64,000 nt of DNA, from the NCBI RefSeq assembly GCF_036182465.1, contig NZ_CP108081.1, positions 186,001 through 250,000 on the forward strand, read 5' to 3'. The notes under the pieces were generated by a model. It was not told where the DNA came from, did no database searches, and saw only the letters and a list, made by a program, of their open reading frames with translations. This DNA comes from Streptomyces sp. NBC_00258 (lineage in GTDB: Bacteria; Actinomycetota; Actinomycetes; Streptomycetales; Streptomycetaceae). Positions 8,016 to 20,351 of the stretch are shown here, piece after piece. Made by a program: the position numbers and the translations under genes. Positions within the stretch are counted from its first letter, which is position 1; each line of letters begins with the position of its first letter.

Positions 8016-8863
8016 GGCCAGTGAGCGCCCGCCCTGTGAACCGCAGGGGCCGCACCCAGCTGGGATTCCTCCGGGATGACCGGCTGGCTCCGCGTGGTCG
8101 GCCAAGGGTCGGGGCAGATTCGGTCAGGACGGGTGCGGTTCGGTCCCGTCAGGTGGCGATCACGCCGCCACCGTTGTCGTGCACGATCACCTGAATTCAC
8201 GGACGGAGCAGTCGGCGACCAACAGCGTTCCAGGCCGTCCGGCCCGCCAGCCGACGCGACGCGGCCAGTGCCTCCTCCTGGACGGGGAAGTTGCCTGGAG
8301 CGCGGCGCAGTGCTGACACCCGTTGGGGTCAGCTGCCGCACGCGCATGGTCCGGCTGTACCAGTGAGTGATGGCAGCCCGGCTCCGCCGGGACCAGCGAT
8401 CACGACGCTCCGCGCCGCGGGTAGTGAACATGCCGTGTCCGGCTCCGCCGGACCAGACGCGGCGACGCTCCGCGTCGCAACCATCAGATTCGCTCCACCA
8501 CCGGGCTGAAGCCCGATGCACTGCGAATGAACCCCGATCGACCGGGGCGGGCTGGACACAGACCGCCGACGCACCGGGGGGTCCTTCCTGCATTTCGAGC
8601 ACGCACAGGTCAGACCGAGAACGCGAAGGGGCACGCTGGTCGCGCTCCCGGGCGCCGGCACCCTGGGCAGCTCGAGATCATCCGGGTCGAAGTCCTCGCG
8701 TTGGGCGAGTCCATCGACGCGCTGGCACGTTGCGCACTGTGCTTCCCAGGCGACGCTGTCCGTTCTTTACAGAAAGCCACCGCGTGCGGCAACCCACACA
8801 GCACACGGTGCGCACGCTCCCGAACCGGTTCTCCACGTCCGTCCCTGCGCCGATGACTGCGGG
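7988..8863. other. Gene-free stretch with a cluster of short hairpins
   Basis: No reading frame here has credible coding character. Between 8377 and 8547 there are five short dyads. Three share a TCC loop: CCCGGCTCCGCCGGG (8377-8391), TCCGGCTCCGCCGGA (8438-8452) and GCGACGCTCCGCGTCGC (8462-8478). CGGGCTGAAGCCCG (8502-8515) and CCCCGATCGACCGGGG (8532-8547) follow. The first two hairpins lie in a partly repeated context, so local duplication is likely. The rest of the stretch shows nothing I recognise. Confidence 0.6.
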
Positions 8864-9658
8864 CTATCTGAGCGCGATGATCGCGGCGACGGCCGCGACC
8901 ACCGTGCCGATGGATCCCAGGGCTGCCACGAAGAGGCCCCACGGAGCCCAGCGGCCCGATTGCTGGCTCCCAGAGGTGTCCGGGGACTGGCCGCCGATGG
9001 TGAGGGACAGCTGGTTCTGGTTCCCCTGAATCCTGATGTCCCGCATGACCTGACTGACCCTCGCAGCCGAAAGGGCCGGTGCGTCGGCAGAGGTGCTGGC
9101 CCGAAGCTCGGTGACGAGTTGCACGAGGCGGGTGCGCACCTGATCCAGCAGACCGTGGAGGGTGGCCGGGCCCACGTTCCAGTACACCGAGGTGATGTTG
9201 ATCGGTGCCCGTTGTTCCTGCGCGATGAGCACGGCCAGTTCATCCGCCCCATGCGGGACGATCTTGATGCTGCCGTTGACGGCATCGGCCTGCTGGGCCA
9301 ACTGGGCAAGCTCGGTGACGCCGTTGCGGATCAGGGCCGGTTCATCGACGACAGCCCGGCACGCCGCAGGGATCGCGTAGCGGTTGACCGGCTGGGCATT
9401 GTTCTGGAGCACACCGCCGCCGGCGGGGGTCAGGGCGTCGATACACAGTCCGGCGTGCACCAGGCGATAGTCAGGTAGTTCTCCAGCGGGCACGTTGTCG
9501 TAGCCGCGTAGCTCGCGTTCCGCCCATCGCCGCAGCTCCGCGGACCCCGTCTGGCTGCCCAGCACGAGGCATTTGCGCAGTGCGCCGCTGAGGGGACGGG
9601 TCTCATCCAAAGCGTCCTGCTCGATCTGCTGGAGCAGATCAATAGAAGTGGATTCCAC
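8864..9658 (-). CDS. AbiTii-domain protein with C-terminal membrane anchor
   Basis: The 264-residue protein is best started at GTG 9658, because homology-like sequence begins directly (ESTSIDLLQQIEQDALDETR). The segment PLSGALRKCLVLGSQTGSAE ... LRRWAERELRGY is the signature of the AbiTii domain, named after an abortive-infection component. The middle part (PAALSAARV-type helices and an INITSVYWNVGP beta segment) has no clear function. A single hydrophobic helix (GLFVAALGSIGTVVAAVAAI) ends the protein, so it is probably tail-anchored in the membrane. No partner gene lies beside it: gene-free DNA precedes it on one side and the P450 leader on the other. A defence role is inferred from the domain name only. 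Confidence 0.75.
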   Translation of the reverse strand: MESTSIDLLQQIEQDALDETRPLSGALRKCLVLGSQTGSAELRRWAERELRGYDNVPAGELPDYRLVHAGLCIDALTPAGGGVLQNNAQPVNRYAIPAACRAVVDEPALIRNGVTELAQLAQQADAVNGSIKIVPHGADELAVLIAQEQRAPINITSVYWNVGPATLHGLLDQVRTRLVQLVTELRASTSADAPALSAARVSQVMRDIRIQGNQNQLSLTIGGQSPDTSGSQQSGRWAPWGLFVAALGSIGTVVAAVAAIIALR

Positions 9659-9759
9659 GGTTGTTGATCGTAGTGAGGACCACTGACAGCGGGAGTGTCG
9701 GTGATTCCCGTGCACCGTGCATCCCAGGCTCACTCAGCGTTTCGGGCTCGTGTTGCGTG

Positions 9760-9965
9760 CCTTTTCTGGAGCGTTCTTGTGTCCGCCGCTGACCTGCGGC
9801 GGACGAGGTCTTCGACCAATTCTGTCCCGTGCGGGTGGGCAGCGGTCGGGATTTTTTCCCTCGGTGTCCTCGCCCCAGAGGGCTAGCGTCCCTGACGACC
9901 AGGGGGAAACGGGCCGATCGCCCGCATTACGAGGACCGATATGCCATACCTGACCGCCTGAGCCG
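9760..9965 (+). promoter_or_regulatory. Promoter module copy B with vestigial start (before the P450 fusion)
   Basis: This stretch aligns with copy C (27640-27815) over about 170 bp and with copy A more loosely. It holds GATTTTTTCCCTCGG, the dyad AGGGCTAGCGTCCCT (9879-9893) over a TAGCGT -10-like hexamer, ACCAGGGGGAAACGGG, and ACGAGGACCGAT before ATGCCATACCTGACCGCC. The ATG at 9941 opens only a six-residue frame (MPYLTA, stop at 9959-9961), whereas in copy A the same position starts a real gene. It probably now serves as the promoter and 5' leader of the P450 gene 290 bp downstream. Confidence 0.55.
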
Positions 9966-10250
9966 GGGGGCGCTGACGCGCCGGTGCCGAGCCGCCGTCA
10001 CCCGGATGACCGCCGGGCCGGCTCACGTTTTCGGCGCGTACCGCACACCCGGCGCCACCTAGCACCTGCTCGCACCGGGCCCGGCTGGTGACTCCATCAC
10101 CTGCCGCAGCGCCCGCCAGAGCACCCTGAACCAGCCCCTGGCCTGCCAGCCCGGGAGGCGCCTCTTCACCGCCGAGGCGGCCGCTGGCCGGGGGCCCGAT
10201 GCGGCCAAGGCATCGGCTCTCGCCACGTTTTCGCAGAGAAAGGCACACGC
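9966..10250 (+). other. 5' leader of the P450 gene
   Basis: This GC-rich stretch contains no gene. It lies between the vestigial ATG of promoter module B and the P450 start. The only clear signal is AGAAAGG about nine bases before the P450 ATG. Confidence 0.5.
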
Positions 10251-13200
10251 ATGACCTCCTCACCGGTGCACAAGACCGAGCCGATTCCCGAGCGGTCGGC
10301 CTGGCCACTGATCGGCCACGCCCTCGACATCCCGGAGGGAGCCGAAGGCCTGACCTATCTGATGCAGGAGGCCAAGGAACTCGGCCCGGTGTTCAAGCTC
10401 CGTATCTTCGGCGAGGAGATCCTCCTGGTCTCCAGCCTGGACCTCGTCGCAGAGCTGTCGGACGAGTCCCGGTTCCGCAAGAACGTGCACTCCGACCTGG
10501 TCACCTTGCGGGAACTAGGCGGAGACGGGCTGTTCACCGCGTTCAACGACGAGCCGAACTGGCGCAAGGCCCATGACATCCTGATGCCGGCGTTCTCCCT
10601 GGGCGCGATGCGCGGCTACCACGCGTCGATGCTCAGGGTAGCCCGCGAGTTGATTGCCACCTGGGACTGGGACGTGGAGCAGCGCCCGGTGGATGTGGCC
10701 GCCGACATGACCCGCCTGACCCTCGACACGATCGGCCTGTGCGGGTTCGGCTATGACTTCGAGTCTTTCCGGCGGGATGAGCCGCACTCCTTCATCCCGG
10801 CCCTGGCCAGGGCCCTGGACTTCGCTCAGGTCCAGGGTGAGTCGATTCCCGGCACGGCGCTGTTCAGGTGGAAGAAGGCCGAACAGTTCCGCAAGGACGT
10901 CGCCCTGATGCAGGAATTGGTCGACGACGTGATCCGGCAACGCAAGGCATCGGGGGACCGCAGCACCGACGACCTGCTGGGGCGGATGCTGCACACCTCC
11001 GACCCGGTGACGGGCGAGCCGCTGGACGATGTCAACATCCGCCACCAGGTGATCACGTTCCTGATCGCCGGTCATGAAACCACCAGCGGCGCCCTGTCCT
11101 TCGCCCTGTACTACCTGACCAAGCACCCCGAGGTGCTGGCCCGCGCCCAGGCCGAGGTCGACGCGTTGTGGGGCGACACCGACGACCCGGACCCGAGCTA
11201 CGCGGACATCGGCAAGCTGGCCTACATCCGCCAGGTCCTCAACGAGGGCCTGCGGCTGTGGCCGACGGCCCCCGGGTACGCGGTCGAGCCGCTGGAGGAC
11301 ACCGTCATCGGCGGCCGGTACCGGGTGCGCAAGGGCGAGTCCCTGTTCGTGCTGACCCCTGCCCTGCACCGGGATCCTGCGTGGGGCGACAACGTCGAGC
11401 TGTTCGACCCCGAGCGGTTCACGCCCGAGCAGGAGGAAGTCCGTCCCGTCCATCTGTTCAAGCCGTTCGGCAACGGTGAACGCGCCTGCATCGGCCGCCA
11501 GTTCGCTCTGCACGAGGCGACGCTGGTGCTCGGCATGCTCATCCACCGCTACCGGCTGATCGACCACGCGAACTACCAGCTGCAGATGAAGCAGTCGCTG
11601 ACCATCAAGCCGGACGGGTTCACCCTGCGGCTTGCCCCCCGCACCAGCGGTGACCGCCGCCTGCCCGCCGCGGCCGCCGTTGCCGTGCCCGTGGCCCAAG
11701 AGCGGCCCGCCGCGGTGCGCGTGAACGGCACCGCGCTGCGCGTGCTGCACGGCTCCAACCTGGGCACGTGCGCCGGCATCGCCCGTGACCTGGCCGCGGA
11801 CGGCGACGAGCACGGTTTCACTTCCTCGGTTGCCGCCCTCAACGACGCCGTCGGTCAACTCGGCCCCGATCAGGGCCCTCTGGTGATCGTGGCCGCCTCC
11901 TACAACGGCCGGCCCACCGACGATGCCGCACAGTTCGTGGCCTGGCTGGAGGAGCTGGCCCCGGGCACGCTGGAGGGAGTCTCCTACGCCGTGCTGGGCG
12001 TCGGCGACCGCAACTGGGCCGCCACCTACCAGCGCGTCCCCACCCTCATCGACGAACACCTTGCCGCCGCCGGCGCCACCCGCCTGCTGGAGCGCGGCGC
12101 CGCCGACGCCGCCGGTGACTTCGCCGGCACCGTCGACCGCTTCAGCGGCGACCTGTGGGCCACCCTGCTTGAGGCCTACGGCGCTCCCTCGGACGCCGAA
12201 GCCGCCGCCGTCACCGAGGACACCGGCACCGACCAGGGACTGTACGAGCTGCAGGACGTCTCCGAGCACGTCACCGGTCCCCTCGCCGCCCGGCACGGCC
12301 TCCAGCCCATGACCATCCTCGACGCCTACGACCTGGTCGACATGTACGACCCGGTCGACAGTGGGCGCCTGGTCGGCCGCCCCAAGCGCTTCCTGCGGCT
12401 GCGGCTGCCCGACGGCGTCACCTACCGCACCGGCGACCACCTCGCCGTACTCCCCCGCAACCCGGATCACCTCGTGAAGCGGGCCGCAGAGCGGTTCGGC
12501 CTCGATCTGGAGCGCACCGTGCGGCTGCAGACACGCCGCCGCAGCCGCAGCGCCCTGCCCGTCGACCGGCCGCTGACCCTGCGCCGTCTGCTCAGCGACT
12601 TCGTGGAGCTGCAGGATCCCGCGACGCCGGAACAGGTCGCGGTGCTGGCCGAGCACACCGGCTGCCCGCCCGAGCAGCGCCCCCTGGCGGACCTCGCCGC
12701 AGCCGACCCGGACACCTTCCACGAACAGGTCACCGCCACAGGCCGCAGCGTCCTGGCCCTCCTGGAGCAATACCGGGCCTGCGAGCTGCCCTTCGAACGG
12801 TTCCTGGAACTGCTGCCGGTCCTGCGCCCGCGCCACTACTCCATCTCCTCATCTGCCGCGGCCGCCCCCGGCGAGGTGGACCTGATGGTCTCCCAGCTGT
12901 TCGCACCCCACCGCAGCGGCCAGGGCCCCTTCCACGGCATCGCATCCAACTACCTGCAGACCGTGCCGGTCGGCGAAACCCTCCAAGCCCGGGTGCTGCC
13001 GTGCAACGAGTCCTTCCGACTGCCCCAGGACACCTCCGTCCCCGTGATCCTGGTCAGCGCGGGCACCGGACTGGCCCCCTTCCGCGGCGCCGTCCTCGAC
13101 CGCCACCACACCGGCTCCACCGGCCCCCTGCTCTGCTACTTCGGCTGCGACCACCCCGACATCGACTACCTCCACCGCGAGGAACTCGAAGCCGCCGAAC

Positions 13201-13487
13201 AGGCCGGAGCCGTCAGCCTGCGCCCCACCTTCAGCGCGACCCCCAAGGACGGCGCCCGCTTCGTCCAGCACCGCATCGCCCAGGAGGGCGACGAGGTCTT
13301 TACGCACCTCAAGGCCGGCGGACGCGTGTTCGTCTGCGGCGACGGCCGCCGCATGGCCCCCGCCGTACGGGAGGCTTTCATGACCATCTACAGCACTCAC
13401 ACCGGCGCCGACGACGACGAAGCGCGGGCCTGGCTGGCCTCGCTGACCGAGTCCGGCCACTACGTCGAAGACGTCTGGGCCGGCTGA
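10251..13487 (+). CDS. Self-sufficient cytochrome P450-NADPH reductase fusion (CYP102-like)
   Basis: The 1078-residue protein has the full CYP102 (P450 BM3) architecture. The heme domain (residues 1 to about 460) has the oxygen-activation motif AGHETT near 275, an ExxR near 331 (EGLR) and the heme-thiolate loop FGNGERACIG with Cys about 413. The FMN-binding flavodoxin domain follows at about 485-640 (LRVLHGSNLGTCAGIARDL ... VLGVGDRNWA). The FAD/NADPH reductase part has RHYSISSS for FAD and VSAGTGLAPFRG for NADPH. Family members hydroxylate fatty acids and similar lipids without a separate electron carrier. The start has AGAAAGG upstream. The 5' region carries promoter module B, shared with an acyl-CoA ligase and a hydrolase, so common lipid- or toxicant-responsive control is plausible. 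Confidence 0.95.
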   Translation: MTSSPVHKTEPIPERSAWPLIGHALDIPEGAEGLTYLMQEAKELGPVFKLRIFGEEILLVSSLDLVAELSDESRFRKNVHSDLVTLRELGGDGLFTAFNDEPNWRKAHDILMPAFSLGAMRGYHASMLRVARELIATWDWDVEQRPVDVAADMTRLTLDTIGLCGFGYDFESFRRDEPHSFIPALARALDFAQVQGESIPGTALFRWKKAEQFRKDVALMQELVDDVIRQRKASGDRSTDDLLGRMLHTSDPVTGEPLDDVNIRHQVITFLIAGHETTSGALSFALYYLTKHPEVLARAQAEVDALWGDTDDPDPSYADIGKLAYIRQVLNEGLRLWPTAPGYAVEPLEDTVIGGRYRVRKGESLFVLTPALHRDPAWGDNVELFDPERFTPEQEEVRPVHLFKPFGNGERACIGRQFALHEATLVLGMLIHRYRLIDHANYQLQMKQSLTIKPDGFTLRLAPRTSGDRRLPAAAAVAVPVAQERPAAVRVNGTALRVLHGSNLGTCAGIARDLAADGDEHGFTSSVAALNDAVGQLGPDQGPLVIVAASYNGRPTDDAAQFVAWLEELAPGTLEGVSYAVLGVGDRNWAATYQRVPTLIDEHLAAAGATRLLERGAADAAGDFAGTVDRFSGDLWATLLEAYGAPSDAEAAAVTEDTGTDQGLYELQDVSEHVTGPLAARHGLQPMTILDAYDLVDMYDPVDSGRLVGRPKRFLRLRLPDGVTYRTGDHLAVLPRNPDHLVKRAAERFGLDLERTVRLQTRRRSRSALPVDRPLTLRRLLSDFVELQDPATPEQVAVLAEHTGCPPEQRPLADLAAADPDTFHEQVTATGRSVLALLEQYRACELPFERFLELLPVLRPRHYSISSSAAAAPGEVDLMVSQLFAPHRSGQGPFHGIASNYLQTVPVGETLQARVLPCNESFRLPQDTSVPVILVSAGTGLAPFRGAVLDRHHTGSTGPLLCYFGCDHPDIDYLHREELEAAEQAGAVSLRPTFSATPKDGARFVQHRIAQEGDEVFTHLKAGGRVFVCGDGRRMAPAVREAFMTIYSTHTGADDDEARAWLASLTESGHYVEDVWAG

Positions 13488-13683
13488 CCGCCAGCCGCCG
13501 ACCTGCACCCCCAATCGCGTCCGGGTCCAGGCCTCCCCTCTCGGCCCGGACGCTCCCTTCGCACGCTCCAGTACCGGACACGGCACCCGAGCGCCTACCA
13601 GTTCTGAGGTTACTGACGATGCTCCCCCTCCCTCCCGCTGCCGTGCCCGCCTGCCAGGCGGCCCTCCGCGCAAGGGGCATCCA

Positions 13684-14925
13684 GTGAAAACAAACAGCGG
13701 CCCCGCGCTGACCTTCACCGTCGCCGCAGCCCTGATCGCCGGAGTCACTCTCGGCAGCAGCGGCACCAACGTGATGCCCGTCTTCGTCGACGACTTCGCC
13801 GACCGCTTCGACCTGTCCAGCACCAGCGCCGGACTCGTCGCCGCCAGCCAGCTGATGGCGGTCGCGCTCGCCACCCTCCTGCTCGCCAACCGCGCCGCCC
13901 GCCCCGGACGCGTTCGCATGGCCCGCAACGGGCTGGCCCTGGCCACCGCAGGATTCATCGGCGCCGCCGTCGCCTTCGACATCCTCACGCTGATCGTGGC
14001 CAGCCTGCTACTCGGCGCCGGACTCGGAGCCGTCTACGCCGCCTCCACCGCCGCCCTGGCCGGCGCCGGCGACGACGCCGACAAGACCTCCTCGATCACC
14101 ATCACCGGCGCGGTGTGCGCGAGCGCCCTGCTGCTCCTCGCCGTCCCGGCCGTCAACGAGTCCACCGGCGGAGGCACCGGCTTCTTCCTGCTGGCCGTGT
14201 GCTGCCTGCCCGGCTGGTTCCTGGTGGGCCGCCTCCCCGACGGTCCCGGCCCGGCGAGCGGTCCTTCCACGACCGCCCCCAACGCAGCCTCCCGGCCGGC
14301 CCATCCCTCCGCCACACTGCTGGTCGGCGCTGCCCTTCTGTCAGCCGTCACGCAGGGCGCCTGGTCCTACGCCTCCGTCCTTGGGCGCGACCACACCGGT
14401 ATGTCTGCCTCCGCGCTCTCCGCCGTCCTGGCTATCTCCAGCGTCGTCGCACTGGCCGGAGCCGTAGCCGGACCGCTCGCCGCGAAGCGTTTCGGCCGCC
14501 TGCGCTCGATGGCCGGGTTCGTCATCGTCGAAGCGTTCAGCATGGGGCTCCTCATCGTCACCCACAGCCCTGCCCTGTTCATCGCCACCGCCGTTGTCTG
14601 GCAGGCATGCCAGCTGGCCGTCCTGGTGCAGATGCTCGCGGCCGCCTCGGTCATCGACTCCGCCGGCCGGTGGGTGGCCGCCCTCAGCGGCGCCGGAGCA
14701 CTCGGCGAAGGCATCGGCCCCCTGTCCGTCGGCGCGATCATGGACAGCTTGGGCGTTGACGTCCTGAGCATCCTGCTCGCTGTCGGAACCCTCCTCGCCT
14801 CACTTCCGCTCCTCAGGATGACCGCTTCCAGCGCCGTGGCATCAGACGCCGGTGTCGCACCCCACCCGCAGGCCACGCCCATCGCGAGGACGACTACCGA
14901 GAAGCCGGTCTCACCAGCGGAATGA
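13684..14925 (+). CDS. MFS transporter
   Basis: The 413-residue membrane protein has about twelve hydrophobic helices (for example LTFTVAAALIAGVTLGSSG and ILTLIVASLLLGAGLGAVYA), typical of the major facilitator superfamily. It starts at GTG 13684. A proline/serine-rich cytoplasmic loop divides the two six-helix halves (about 190-215). It follows the P450 fusion by 196 bp on the same strand and may be co-transcribed. The final residues (ARTTTEKPVSPAE) are hydrophilic. The substrate is unknown; an exporter of a P450 product is a guess from position. Confidence 0.85.
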   Translation: MKTNSGPALTFTVAAALIAGVTLGSSGTNVMPVFVDDFADRFDLSSTSAGLVAASQLMAVALATLLLANRAARPGRVRMARNGLALATAGFIGAAVAFDILTLIVASLLLGAGLGAVYAASTAALAGAGDDADKTSSITITGAVCASALLLLAVPAVNESTGGGTGFFLLAVCCLPGWFLVGRLPDGPGPASGPSTTAPNAASRPAHPSATLLVGAALLSAVTQGAWSYASVLGRDHTGMSASALSAVLAISSVVALAGAVAGPLAAKRFGRLRSMAGFVIVEAFSMGLLIVTHSPALFIATAVVWQACQLAVLVQMLAAASVIDSAGRWVAALSGAGALGEGIGPLSVGAIMDSLGVDVLSILLAVGTLLASLPLLRMTASSAVASDAGVAPHPQATPIARTTTEKPVSPAE

Positions 14926-14935
14926 AACAGCCGCT

Positions 14936-15085
14936 CCGCGGTGCGACAGCACACCGTGGAGTCTCTGCGCGGGCACGGATGCCTCAGGCAGCCGCCACAC
15001 CACCGGCGATCCGGACCGTCGGTACGCCACCCCGGACGGGACCTCGGGGTCCCGTCCGGGCTCTACGAAAAGGAGTCTGACTCTC
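14936..15085 (+). promoter_or_regulatory. Hairpin leader of the ribosome-inactivating protein gene (copy D)
   Basis: About 150 bp before the toxin gene align with 27832-27975. Shared blocks are CGACAGCACACCGTGG/CAACAGCACACCGTGG, CACCGGCGATCC, CACCCCGGACGGG and the first start codons. The stretch contains a perfect hairpin (15031-15060) and then AAAAGGAG before the ATG. Layout and position suggest a 5' untranslated leader with attenuator-like structure. The related copy precedes a trpD relic, so this leader may have been captured from a trpD-type gene (inference). Confidence 0.5.
15031..15060 (+). promoter_or_regulatory. Perfect 13-bp-stem hairpin in the toxin leader
   Basis: CCCGGACGGGACC and GGTCCCGTCCGGG pair completely around a TCGG loop. 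The ribosome binding site begins about ten bases later. No T-run follows, so a translation-level or transcript-stability role is at least as likely as termination. The related copy at 27921-27946 keeps the fold with one mismatch. Confidence 0.7.
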
Positions 15086-16015
15086 ATGTCCCTAAAACAG
15101 ACGATCCCGGCCGGCAGTCCCGGCCACAAACGGCGCTCCCGGTGGCTCACCGGAAAGTTCCTGGTTCTGTTCCTCGCCGTCGCCACGCTCCTGGCAGGCA
15201 CCGCGCTGGTGGCGCCCCAGTTCCAGGAGAAGGCCAGCGCCATCGACGACGGGCGGGACATCACCTGGGACGTATCGGGTGGGCAGAAGGCGTACGACGC
15301 CATGATCAACGCGGTACGCCAGCGGGCGACCGGCGGAAGGGTGCTGCGAGAAGGGATACTGCAGACCGATCCCTCCCTGGACCCCAACAATCCTGCCAAC
15401 GTCTTCGCCATCAACCTGCAGGCCAGTGCCCTACCCGGCAGCTCGGACGCGAACAGCGTCCGCCTGATCATGCGAGCGCGGGACCTGTTCGTCATCGGCT
15501 ATCAGGTCACGGGCGGACGAGGCCCGACAAACCCCCACTTTCTGCGAGGCGACGCTCCCGGCGGGATGACGGGTGACCCGCTCAATTTCACGGGCAGCTA
15601 CACGGACCTGGAACGGGTCGGCCGCCAGGAGCGGGCCGGCCTGAAGCTCACCCTGGAGGGAATGAGCACTGCGTACAGGACCCTGCGAGACGACGCCAAC
15701 GAGAACGCGGTAGCCCGGTCGCTGATGTTGTTCGTCATGACCATCGCGGAGGCTGCGAGGTTCGATCCGCTGCGGCAGAATTTCAGGGGGGCCTTCGACG
15801 CCAACGGCGGCCAGGCCACCGTCGGCGTTGCCGATGCGGCGCTGATGAACGCCTGGAGCACGGCCTCGCAAGAGGTAGTCGACAGCCTCAACACCGGTTC
15901 GGCCATCGACTTCCGGATCGACGACCCGCAAACAACGGGCATCGACTTCTTCGCGACCTCCCTCACCTCGATGGCCGCGATCCTTGCGATCGCTCTCTTG
16001 CAGAGCCCGTCCTGA
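15086..16015 (+). CDS. Secreted ribosome-inactivating protein (ricin A/Shiga-like rRNA N-glycosidase)
   Basis: The 309-residue protein starts at ATG 15086 with AAAAGGAG upstream; a longer in-frame extension to 14852 has no support. A basic N-terminus, a hydrophobic helix (about 24-43) and ASA at 50-52 form an export signal. The mature part follows the RIP fold: a tyrosine strand in RDLFVIGYQVTG (about 130-141), the FTGSYTDLERVGRQERAGLK block with a second tyrosine (about 172), and the catalytic helix EAARF (Glu about 222, Arg about 225). These correspond to the adenine-binding tyrosines and Glu/Arg pair of ricin A and Streptomyces RIPs, which depurinate the sarcin-ricin loop. No B chain or immunity gene is adjacent. 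The C-terminus is hydrophobic (LTSMAAILAIALLQS). The target is probably eukaryotic ribosomes (inference). Confidence 0.85.
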   Translation: MSLKQTIPAGSPGHKRRSRWLTGKFLVLFLAVATLLAGTALVAPQFQEKASAIDDGRDITWDVSGGQKAYDAMINAVRQRATGGRVLREGILQTDPSLDPNNPANVFAINLQASALPGSSDANSVRLIMRARDLFVIGYQVTGGRGPTNPHFLRGDAPGGMTGDPLNFTGSYTDLERVGRQERAGLKLTLEGMSTAYRTLRDDANENAVARSLMLFVMTIAEAARFDPLRQNFRGAFDANGGQATVGVADAALMNAWSTASQEVVDSLNTGSAIDFRIDDPQTTGIDFFATSLTSMAAILAIALLQSPS

Positions 16016-16274
16016 AGGTGCAAGGCCCACACGGCCGACCCATGGGACGTTGCGCCTCCTGCACTGTCACCGACAGCAGTGCCCGCGTACGCAGATGACA
16101 CGGGCCACGGAAAGCGCACAGAGGTCGGCCTGGACTCCGATACCCACGGGCCCTGTCGTACCGCCTTGTGACTCTTCGGCGTCCAGACACGATCATGCAT
16201 GACCCACGACAGGAACGACCGCGGCCTTGAAGCCGCAAAGACCACCCGCCGCACTGCCAACCGCAGTCGCACTC

Positions 16275-16314
16275 GCTGCTATCGGACTGCCGCGTAATAC
16301 AGTCCGATAGCAGC
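16275..16314. terminator. Long hairpin between convergent genes
   Basis: GCTGCTATCGGACTG (16275-16289) pairs perfectly with 16300-16314 across a ten-base loop. It lies 260 bp after the toxin gene and before the convergent protease gene, so a bidirectional terminator is plausible. It also sits at the edge of an IS3 fragment, so an element-derived dyad is an alternative. Confidence 0.5.
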
Positions 16315-16339
16315 GGCCAATAGGGGCTTTTCGGCTGTG

Positions 16340-16590
16340 CAGTTGCCGCGGGCGCCCCCGCGGTACAGGAACGTCAGACCGTGAGGTCGGCAGCCCACAG
16401 CCGGTCCGGGCGCTGTGAAGACGCCCTGCACCAGGTCAGGGGCGGAAGTGGCCTTCGGGTCCCGGCGGGTGAAGACTTTACGACTGGGACCGATGCCCGC
16501 GAGATCGGTTGCGCGCATCGATCACTCGACCTACTTGCATCCCACGTGGACTCCTCCGGTGCCTGAGGACGGCCTGCACGGTCCAACCGG
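16340..16590 (-). pseudogene. IS3-family transposase (OrfB) relic
   Basis: Minus-strand frames give MRATDLAGIG-SRKVFTRRDP-KATSAPDLVQ, then FTAPGP, then in another frame RLWAADLTV, then LTFLYRGG. This is the conserved stretch of IS3-type OrfB proteins that lies just before the first catalytic aspartate. The pieces are in different frames and only about 60 residues remain, so it is a decayed fragment. No matching ends or OrfA are visible. Confidence 0.6.
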
Positions 16591-16631
16591 CTACCGGTTG
16601 GCACGGCCCTTGATACCAGGCGGAGCGCTGA

Positions 16632-20078
<3,447 letters not shown>

Positions 20079-20351
20079 GGAATGCCTCTCTCCTCTTCCC
20101 CGCTTCGGTGATGTGCGGTGCCGCGCACGCGGACGGATGCGGCCCCGGATCGGGGGCGTCCGGGGCCGCGGCTTGGGCGACGGGGTGACCAGGCGTCACC
20201 TCGCCGAGAAGAAGTCTTGGTGACCGGCGCGTTTGTCAGTAGCCCTCCGGCCCTCTGAACAATTCCGTTGACCAGCAGGAAAGTTGAGGCGGGCACCGTT
20301 CCGGCTAGTTTGGTCGCCGACTCCCTGACGATCAGCGAAAGGTACGGCCCT

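Noticed and set aside
8377..8547. CRISPR array
   Set aside because: The repeated hairpins are short, of unequal spacing and not separated by uniform spacers, and no cas gene is near.
8012..8602. A 196-codon minus-strand frame between the hydrolase and AbiTii genes
   Set aside because: The composition is typical of GC-rich non-coding DNA, there is no domain pattern, and the frame spans the hairpin array.
10515..12836. A 773-codon frame antisense to the P450 fusion
   Set aside because: It is a shadow of the strongly biased third-codon position in the real gene, and its residues lack any fold pattern.
14852..15085. N-terminal extension of the ribosome-inactivating protein
   Set aside because: The stretch overlaps the preceding gene and the hairpin leader. 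ATG 15086 has a good ribosome site and begins a proper signal peptide.
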